From the NCBI GenBank assembly GCA_016929735.1, contig JAFGID010000176.1, forward strand, positions 1 to 13,724: DNA of 13,724 nucleotides. Reading direction: 5' to 3'. A model generated the notes under the pieces. The model made no database searches. It had not been told where the DNA came from and was given only the letters and a program-made list of their open reading frames with translations. A program made the translations under genes and the position numbers. This DNA comes from Ignavibacteriales bacterium. Its GTDB lineage: Bacteria > Bacteroidota > Ignavibacteria > Ignavibacteriales > Melioribacteraceae. Shown here piece by piece: positions 8,680 to 13,724 of this stretch (position 1 is the first letter of the stretch; every line of letters starts with the position of its first letter).

Positions 8680-9747
8680 TTAATTGATACAAAGTTCAAG
8701 TAAATTAACGCTCCCTTCTTTTATATTGAAGACCGGAACCGCGAGAGCATTTCTTACTTGAATGAATAAAAATTCCTTGTCAACATAAGCAGTATTAAAA
8801 TGAAAGTTTCTTTCCAAAGGATAAAATGGATTGATTGTAACTGCAGTTAATTCTGGTTTGTAACAATATGTAATTTTAAGATTATGAGCTGTTGCTGTTT
8901 TTATAAATGCCGCCGCTTCTGAAGGTTCTCCTGACAACATCATTGTAATCGGGGAGTCGAGTATTAATTCCAAGGACGATTTATTTTTAATAGCTACCAA
9001 AAATTTTTTCAATCCTTTTAACGAGACCATACCAGGAACGAAAAATGCCCTAGTATTATTATCACACTTTTGTGCCACTAAATTAGCATCATCTTCGTCA
9101 AGAAGGGATACAAGGTCTATCTCTCGAATTTGTTCGCTAATAATCTGAATTCGGTTTTGGTCTAAACCATTAAATTTAGTTTTTTCTTGTTGAAAGATTA
9201 ATCCAATCTCTTTCATTTCCTTAGCCAAGAAATCAATATCGGTGTTTCTTGAAGCACCAGTAGTAAAAATTATTTTATCTACACGCGCTAAAGGTGCAAT
9301 TCGGTTTAAAGATCCATCAATAAAAATAATATCGAGATCATATTTTTTTAATTTCTTAATAACGCGAGCTAGTTCAAACTTCTTATTAGGTCCGGCGATG
9401 ACCATCAATCCCGGCTCAATTATTTTAACAATACATACTTTGCCAAGTGGAGTAACGATGTTAGTTGTTTCTAAAAGTTTGTAATCTGCAGTTGTAACTT
9501 TCAAGCAATCTTCTGATGTTGCAGCAATGGTGTTCTTTTCGAGCAGGAGTCTTGGTTTTGGAAGCATTGTGATTGTATCAATTTCTTCACCGTCATACCC
9601 GATTCCAGTTACTCCGATTGAATATCTCTTACTAAAAGCATCCTGTATAAGAAAAGATAGTGTGGTGGTTTTGCCTGTGTTTTTTGCAGTTCCTACAATC
9701 CCAATTATGCGTAATGAATCATTTGCTAATAAATTATTCTTTATCAC
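8680..9747 (-). CDS. KamB-like aminomutase reactivase subunit (P-loop NTPase)
   Basis: A 355-aa protein that I place with the KamB family, the reactivase subunit encoded with lysine 5,6-aminomutase and related B12 enzymes, which helps exchange inactivated cobalamin. The N terminus has a nucleotide-binding loop GTAKNTGKTTT (residues 19-29) with the G-T-x4-G-K-T spacing seen in BioD/MinD-type NTPases, followed by VTGIGYDGEEIDTI (47-60) and a Walker-B-like IIFIDGSLNRIAPL (140-153) with Asp144. The last third is not similar to anything I can name. The start is GTG at 9745-9747, overlapping the TGA of the aminomutase gene by 4 bp (GTGA), with AGGA about 9 nt upstream. This coupling supports a dedicated partner role. 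The KamC (MutS-like) partner of the classical reactivase is not in the window. Family assignment comes from recalled similarity and context. Confidence 0.75.
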   Translation of the reverse strand: MIKNNLLANDSLRIIGIVGTAKNTGKTTTLSFLIQDAFSKRYSIGVTGIGYDGEEIDTITMLPKPRLLLEKNTIAATSEDCLKVTTADYKLLETTNIVTPLGKVCIVKIIEPGLMVIAGPNKKFELARVIKKLKKYDLDIIFIDGSLNRIAPLARVDKIIFTTGASRNTDIDFLAKEMKEIGLIFQQEKTKFNGLDQNRIQIISEQIREIDLVSLLDEDDANLVAQKCDNNTRAFFVPGMVSLKGLKKFLVAIKNKSSLELILDSPITMMLSGEPSEAAAFIKTATAHNLKITYCYKPELTAVTINPFYPLERNFHFNTAYVDKEFLFIQVRNALAVPVFNIKEGSVNLLELCIN

Positions 9748-11543
9748 TTAATTGTTCCTTTACCAAATTTCCCGGGGTAAGCACCATCGTCTTTATTCCC
9801 GAGACAACCTGAATAAATTGCTTGTGGCAAATTCTCAGCTTTATTTACTTCCCTAAGCACTTCTGTAATTTTTGTAATTATTTCTTCTGTAAAAAGTTCA
9901 GCTTGTTGTGTCGGAGCAAAATCAGCATTACCCAGAAAACGAAACGCATCGGTAACCGCTCGTATAGTGTCAATCCTTGATGTTATACAAATTGGACCAC
10001 GAGAGTATGCTTCATCAGTTGAAGCTACTGTAATTGCGTCCACTGCAAGTGATGCTGCTAATGCAGCATGATAAGAATTTGCATTTGCAGCTTGAACTCG
10101 TTCTTCAGTTTGCGTCATAAAGGCAATTGGTTCGCCTGGCCAGATAGGCGAATCAACTATTTGTCTTAATGCATTTATCTTAGCAACATTATAATCAATA
10201 TAATTATTTTTCATCTGTCCATTAATAACAATATGAGGCCCATAACAAAATAATGGCTTTAATATTGGTTGAGCACTAAGTTTTATTCCGAGCATTACAT
10301 TAATGAGAAGGCCCGCTAATGTCTTCCAAGCAGGAACACCGCTTAACTCGTCATTACCGGGAATATCGAACGGCATTTTATGTTCGCCTGCAAGTTTTAT
10401 CGCATAGATACCATCAACTGCTAATCTTTCTGGATCTGTTCCTGCACCAAGAGAACCATAGACTAAATTTATTTTTACCATATCAGCACCGGCTTCACCC
10501 GCCAGCATTACAGTTTCAGGGGTGTTCAAACCCCTATGAGCCCGAACTGTAAGGAGAGTACTTGGATCAAGAGATTTTCTAAGCAAATTAATATTACTAA
10601 AAGAAGTAATTGTCCCATCATTTTCATGAGTCAGATATCCATCGAGCAAGCCCTCGTACCGAGCTTCCCAGGATGGGTTAATAACAAGGAAACCATCAAT
10701 TCCCCAGCGTTCGCATATTTTTCCATGTATGATGTCAAGTAAAGGGCAACCACTCCCTAAAAATTTGAACAATAATGGATGTTTATCGTGATGTTGAATT
10801 TTTTGCGGTGCAACCGGGTGATTTTGTGTAAGAAACAAATTGAGTTGTTCTAGTTCTTCATCGGTGACTTTTCTTACACCTTTAATATATTGTCTTTTTT
10901 GATTGCTGTCTACGATAGAAGGGTCGGAAATAGCATTATATTTTTTATATATTTTTTCTTTCTCCTGTTCATTTTTAGAATGAATAATTTCTTTACGTAA
11001 TTCAGCTCTTTGGATACCATCTGAGGTTTTACCCTTTGCCCAACTAATTACTTTATCAGAAATATCACTAAGTAGCGATTCAATTTCTTTATTATGAAAT
11101 TTATATGAATATTTGTCCGTAAAATTTTTCTTTTCTCTTTTTAATCCTACCGTTGTTGATTCAATTGCTTTTCCTTCGACATAAGCGATAATCTCATCCA
11201 TTGTCGAGTTAGCACCAAAACCTTTGTCGAAGCCAAGTTCAGCGGCAAGTTCAGGAGTAATTGGTTTTCCCCCAATCACAATTCGTGATGTTTCGCGAAC
11301 ACCGGCAGCATCAAGGTAATCATTAAAGCGGGCAAGCAATTCAGCTACTCCATAACCCAAAGTCCTGCTAACGAAAATAAAATCGTATTTTCCGAAAGCC
11401 GCATGCTTAACAATTTCTTCCATCGGAAGATCAGGTGAAAGCAATTCTGTTTTATGTCCATGTTTATCAAGTTCATTTCGGATTATTTTGATACCGACAT
11501 CATGCACAGGGTCAAGTGGGACGCATAAAATTCTTTTTTTCAT
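9744..11543 (-). CDS. Permuted B12-dependent aminomutase-like protein (B12 domain + TIM barrel)
   Basis: A 599-aa protein with two recognisable parts. Residues 1-125 form a B12-binding Rossmann domain: LDPVHDVG (His14 as likely lower axial cobalt ligand), VSRTLGYG and VIGGKPITPELAAELGFDKGFG, closely resembling the KamE/OraE pattern GGP-I-x-E-x-AKELGYDAGFG. A charged, helix-prone linker covers about 130-250. Residues about 255-599 resemble the KamD barrel: WGIDGFLVINPSWEARYEGL, INLLRKSLDPSTLLTVRAHRG, AKINALRQIV, then TEERVQAANANSYHAALAAS and the ending LPQAIYSGCLGNKDDGAYPG, comparable to the KamD ending with GIFGGVKRPKDGGKG. Expected chemistry is an adenosylcobalamin radical 1,2-shift on an amino acid; substrate unknown. 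Domain order differs from OraE, and the PLP-anchoring Lys of KamE/OraE (11 residues after the His) is Leu25 here. ATG start with AGGAG 8-9 nt upstream, overlapping the 83-aa gene by ATGA. Confidence 0.75.
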   Translation of the reverse strand: MKKRILCVPLDPVHDVGIKIIRNELDKHGHKTELLSPDLPMEEIVKHAAFGKYDFIFVSRTLGYGVAELLARFNDYLDAAGVRETSRIVIGGKPITPELAAELGFDKGFGANSTMDEIIAYVEGKAIESTTVGLKREKKNFTDKYSYKFHNKEIESLLSDISDKVISWAKGKTSDGIQRAELRKEIIHSKNEQEKEKIYKKYNAISDPSIVDSNQKRQYIKGVRKVTDEELEQLNLFLTQNHPVAPQKIQHHDKHPLLFKFLGSGCPLLDIIHGKICERWGIDGFLVINPSWEARYEGLLDGYLTHENDGTITSFSNINLLRKSLDPSTLLTVRAHRGLNTPETVMLAGEAGADMVKINLVYGSLGAGTDPERLAVDGIYAIKLAGEHKMPFDIPGNDELSGVPAWKTLAGLLINVMLGIKLSAQPILKPLFCYGPHIVINGQMKNNYIDYNVAKINALRQIVDSPIWPGEPIAFMTQTEERVQAANANSYHAALAASLAVDAITVASTDEAYSRGPICITSRIDTIRAVTDAFRFLGNADFAPTQQAELFTEEIITKITEVLREVNKAENLPQAIYSGCLGNKDDGAYPGKFGKGTIK

Positions 11544-11791
11544 TGTCCCTGCTCCTTGTCTTTGTTTTTACTTTCAAGCCAGTTATAATGATTGCTCGGT
11601 CTGTATACATATTTTCTTAAACGAACACGCATCCCATAGCCATCATATTCTTCATACATTATATCAATATCACCGAGATTCATTTCCCTTCCCAATTGAA
11701 GAGCTAACTGCTTCCCCTCATTTGCATCTTTGCAAACAAGATATGTCTCGATATCTAATGCATCCATTACTTTTTCAAGTGCAGTTGTCAT
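11540..11791 (-). CDS. Small aminomutase subunit resembling the KamE/OraE dimerisation domain
   Basis: An 83-aa protein. Residues about 15-66 (DIETYLVCKDANEGKQLALQ, then LGREMNLGDIDIMYEEYDG and MRVRLRKYVYR) align by eye with the segment that precedes the B12 domain in KamE (AAKQIALKMGLEEPSVV) and OraE (EFAAIEFAKKMNLEEVEV): a strand, a helix ending in KMNL/REMNL, and two strands. In those enzymes this segment is the dimerisation domain. Here it is a separate gene ending in ATGA with the start of the B12/barrel protein, so the break falls at the domain boundary. The tail is rich in Lys, Glu and Gln. Start is ATG with GAGG 8 nt upstream (AGAGGGTATAAAAATG on the minus strand). It is the first gene of the coupled trio. 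A role as a small subunit of the mutase is inferred; no catalytic residues are evident. Confidence 0.7.
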   Translation of the reverse strand: MTTALEKVMDALDIETYLVCKDANEGKQLALQLGREMNLGDIDIMYEEYDGYGMRVRLRKYVYRPSNHYNWLESKNKDKEQGQ

Positions 11792-12008
11792 TTTTATACC
11801 CTCTTTAAGTATTAGTAATAAATGATTGCAATAAGTCTCTACAAACCCATTAGATTGTCATACAAAATTATTTCTATTTAGATTAAAAATAAGATATTTT
11901 CCCTTCGCTCAATATGACAGTAGCCAAGGTCTTAAACAAATATTGCAATTTAATTTTTTACATTTCTGCTTTTAATCTTGTAATATTTTTAGCAAATTTA
12001 TCGCAATT
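11792..12008 (-). promoter_or_regulatory. Leader/promoter region of the aminomutase trio
   Basis: Non-coding, AT-rich stretch between the terminator of the upstream PLP-enzyme transcript and the 83-aa gene. Because a strong terminator lies on its upstream side, the trio very likely has a promoter here, though I cannot pick a convincing one. It contains two copies of the 8-bp palindrome ATTGCAAT (11825-11832 and 11942-11949) and an inverted pair TGTCATA/TATGACA (11856-11862 and 11913-11919). I looked for cobalamin-riboswitch signatures on the minus strand and found only a GGCTACTGTC fragment, without the required upstream elements. Confidence 0.5.
11901..11920 (-). repeat. Fragment of a GTCAT-x-x-TGAGCGAAG dispersed intergenic repeat (tentative)
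   Basis: The minus strand reads CTGTCATATTGAGCGAAGGG. From memory, GTCAT(T/G)CTGAGCGAAG-type elements recur between genes in many Bacteroidota-related and metagenomic genomes, often ending in a stretch like AAGAATCT; here GAAAATATCTT follows. There is only one copy in this window, so its repetitive nature cannot be shown from this sequence. Confidence 0.3.
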
Positions 12009-12036
12009 AAAAAAAATAGGGCAGAATAAACTGCCC
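12009..12036 (-). terminator. Intrinsic terminator after the 488-aa PLP enzyme gene
   Basis: On the minus strand GGGCAG (12031-12036) and CTGCCC (12019-12024) form a 6-bp GC-rich stem around the loop TTTATT, followed by TA and eight T residues (12009-12016). It begins 22 bp past the stop of the 488-aa gene and separates that transcript from the aminomutase trio downstream. Confidence 0.9.
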
Positions 12037-12058
12037 CCTTAAAAGTATTAAAAATATT

Positions 12059-13525
12059 TTAATCAAAAATTCCAGCGTGTTTGCATACGATTTCGATTAG
12101 CATAACAAGACCGCGCGCAGCCATTTTAGCTCGTTCCTCTATTAATTGACCTTTCTCATCTGTAGTTCCAAGTCCAGGTGAAATAAATATGTTTGCATCA
12201 TAAGCTATAGTGGGAATGATCCCCATCTGCGATGTTCCGTCTTGGAATAGATTAGTTCCTGAGTACATATCTTCGATTGAAAAGATAGGGATCCCAAGTT
12301 CTCCGTTTTTCCAACTATCTTCGTAATTTACTTCAACTGCTCCGCAATTATAACTTTTTGCAAAAACGAAATATTTACGGATTCTTTCGTCAATGCGAGA
12401 GAACTCGTCAACAACGATATCATATAATCTGTCAATAGGTTTAGTTAAAACCTGAGGATTATCGCGAAGTACTTTCAAAGCTGCAAGCTGACCTGTCAGA
12501 CCTTCTTTCCCAGGGTCTTGAGTTACATAAGCAGCTTTTCCGTATGACGAAGTGGTACCGAAGCGGTTTCCGTGCATACCAAGTGCTCGTCTGATTGGTA
12601 CAAGCGATTCTTCTTTACCAATAACCAGACCGCTTGTTGCTGAACCGGTAGCTTTATCCATACTGAAAATCATTACATCCGCACCAACTTTTTTGATGTT
12701 TGTGCCAATAACCGGCATTCCCCAAGCATTATCAATGATGTAAGGTACATTGAAGCTATTAGCTAATTTAGCGATTCCTTTTAACAAAGCGGGAGTTCCA
12801 TCTTTATCCTTCTCACCATAACCATAACCGAGGGTATCGTAACCGAGAGATGTAAAACCTGTTAACATTGTTTCATGTCTTTTTGCTACTTTTTCTATTG
12901 ATTCTAAAGATTTATTTGCATTAACATTTTTCAATAAAGGTGTAGGGTGATATTTAATTCCATGTACGGGATATTCTGCTCCTTCGAGTGGCACAAAAAC
13001 GGTATCAAGATTATTCTGTCGCTTGCCATAAAAACCAAGTTCGCCTGCAGTGCTTCCTCTGTCGGCTAAAATATCTTTATATCTCGGTGGGAAAGGACGA
13101 CCGTATCCACCCTGATGATGCAAATGTCTTTCGAGAGGCGCGATGTATCTTGCACGGTAGTTGTCACCCCTTCCCATCATCGGAGGAGTACATAATGTAT
13201 CGAAAGAAACCCACAAACCAGCTTCGCAAGTGTTGACTGGGCAAGCATCGTAATCATCACCGTAAACATCCTTTATTACTTCACGTATCTGGTCAACATA
13301 AACAGCAAGAGGAACTACTTTTCGTGATTCTACCGCCATAACTTTTTCTATATCTTCGCGTAAAGGTGAAGGACATCCTGAAATTGCTCCGGTCAATCCG
13401 AAAGCACCCTTTAATTCAGCAGGAATATTTAAAGTCTCAGCTGCTTTCTTTGCTTCTTCATAAATTTTTGGAATTGCCTTTTGCAGCCTTGTGTACATTT
13501 GAAATTTAAATTTTGGTTTTGACAT
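12059..13525 (-). CDS. Fold-type-I PLP-dependent enzyme, reaction unassigned
   Basis: A 488-aa protein with the layout of an aspartate-aminotransferase-fold PLP enzyme. VPYIIDNAWGMPVIGTN supplies the Asp265 that would hold the pyridine nitrogen, and VMIFSMDKATGSATSG supplies the probable Schiff-base Lys291. Other marked stretches are GAFGLTGAISGCPSP (41-54), a Cys-bearing DACPVNTCEAGLW (93-105), HLHHQGGYGRPFPPRY (134-149) and a Gly/Tyr-rich YDTLGYGYGEKD (229-240). I do not recognise a named family and cannot give a substrate; an aminotransferase, lyase, or thiolase-like (OrtB-style) role are all possible. There is no signal peptide or membrane segment. Start is ATG with GGAG about 7 nt upstream (CGGAGAAAAATATG). 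It follows a truncated upstream gene by 40 bp, probably in one transcript, and is closed by the terminator at 12009-12036. Nearness to a B12 aminomutase suggests a shared amino-acid pathway. Confidence 0.85.
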   Translation of the reverse strand: MSKPKFKFQMYTRLQKAIPKIYEEAKKAAETLNIPAELKGAFGLTGAISGCPSPLREDIEKVMAVESRKVVPLAVYVDQIREVIKDVYGDDYDACPVNTCEAGLWVSFDTLCTPPMMGRGDNYRARYIAPLERHLHHQGGYGRPFPPRYKDILADRGSTAGELGFYGKRQNNLDTVFVPLEGAEYPVHGIKYHPTPLLKNVNANKSLESIEKVAKRHETMLTGFTSLGYDTLGYGYGEKDKDGTPALLKGIAKLANSFNVPYIIDNAWGMPVIGTNIKKVGADVMIFSMDKATGSATSGLVIGKEESLVPIRRALGMHGNRFGTTSSYGKAAYVTQDPGKEGLTGQLAALKVLRDNPQVLTKPIDRLYDIVVDEFSRIDERIRKYFVFAKSYNCGAVEVNYEDSWKNGELGIPIFSIEDMYSGTNLFQDGTSQMGIIPTIAYDANIFISPGLGTTDEKGQLIEERAKMAARGLVMLIEIVCKHAGIFD

Positions 13526-13565
13526 ATTTTTCTCCGTAGTTTATTAAATTATTAAATATATTTTT

Positions 13566-13724
13566 TTAAGCCTTTTTGAAACCTTTAATGATAATTTCGT
13601 CACCTAGTTGAATGTTCAATTCCTTGCCGGAAATTCGTTTTTCCATTTTGACGATTGTATTCTGGTGATTTGGCATATGAGTATCATCGTATCCTGCAAT
13701 AATGCCAATAATTTCATTTTTCCA
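13566..13724 (-). CDS. C-terminal end of an unrecognised protein (5' end outside window)
   Basis: An open frame enters from the window edge and ends at TAA (13566-13568), giving 52 residues. The visible part runs WKNEIIGIIAGYDDTHMPNH, then NTIVKMEKRISGKEL, then LGDEIIIKGFKKA. It alternates short beta-like stretches and a small basic helix, and the ending LGDEIIIKGF suggests a compact beta domain. I do not recognise the family. It lies 40 bp upstream of the 488-aa PLP enzyme on the same strand, so the two are likely co-transcribed. The in-frame, stop-free extension to the edge and plausible protein composition support a real gene. Confidence 0.7.
   Translation of the reverse strand, partial: WKNEIIGIIAGYDDTHMPNHQNTIVKMEKRISGKELNIQLGDEIIIKGFKKA

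Noticed and set aside
9744..11543. Direct naming as OraE, KamD or glutamate mutase GlmE
   Set aside because: Domain order and missing PLP lysine differ from OraE and KamDE, and the barrel lacks the GlmE motifs I can recall, so a specific enzyme name would overclaim.
11488..11808. Plus-strand open frame of 106 codons over the 83-aa gene
   Set aside because: It is antisense to two coupled minus-strand genes with good ribosome binding sites, and its product has a low-complexity His/Ser/Phe-rich composition.
11792..12008. Cobalamin riboswitch ahead of the B12 enzyme genes
   Set aside because: Only a GGCTACTGTC fragment resembles part of the conserved core; the upstream GGGAA/GGTG elements and a long structured leader are missing.

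Overview
The window is AT-rich and compact. Every supported gene lies on the minus strand, so transcription runs from high to low coordinates. Gene order dnaN-recF-DUF721-gyrB-gyrA, low GC, several genes with weak or absent Shine-Dalgarno sequences, and protein features fit a member of the Bacteroidota/Chlorobiota/Ignavibacteriota group. Ignavibacteriota is my best guess. This is inferred from gene order and protein character only; no rRNA or other decisive marker is present.

Low-coordinate half (1-8372): a replication and topology block read as dnaN (sliding clamp), recF, a short DUF721/DciA-like gene, gyrB and gyrA, followed by a gamma-lyase-type PLP enzyme of sulfur amino acid metabolism. 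Gaps are 1-39 bp or overlaps, and the run closes with a strong intrinsic terminator at 61-101. The classical partner dnaA is not next to dnaN; the region upstream of dnaN holds an unrelated catabolic-looking cluster.

High-coordinate half (8680-13724): a probable adenosylcobalamin-dependent aminomutase system. Three translationally coupled genes (4-bp overlaps) encode an 83-aa protein resembling the dimerisation domain of lysine 5,6-aminomutase beta (KamE) and ornithine 4,5-aminomutase (OraE), a 599-aa protein with an N-terminal B12-binding domain and a C-terminal KamD/OraE-like TIM barrel, and a 355-aa KamB-like reactivase NTPase. The domain order (dimerisation / B12 / barrel) is permuted relative to OraE (barrel-dimerisation-B12), and the lysine that anchors PLP in the known enzymes is not at the expected place. 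Upstream, separated by an intrinsic terminator and a 267-bp spacer, are a 488-aa fold-type-I PLP enzyme that I cannot assign to a named reaction and the 3' end of an unrecognised gene. Together they look like an undescribed or poorly described B12/PLP amino-acid catabolic pathway, and this is the most interesting part of the window.

I found no tRNA, rRNA, CRISPR array, insertion sequence or phage gene.
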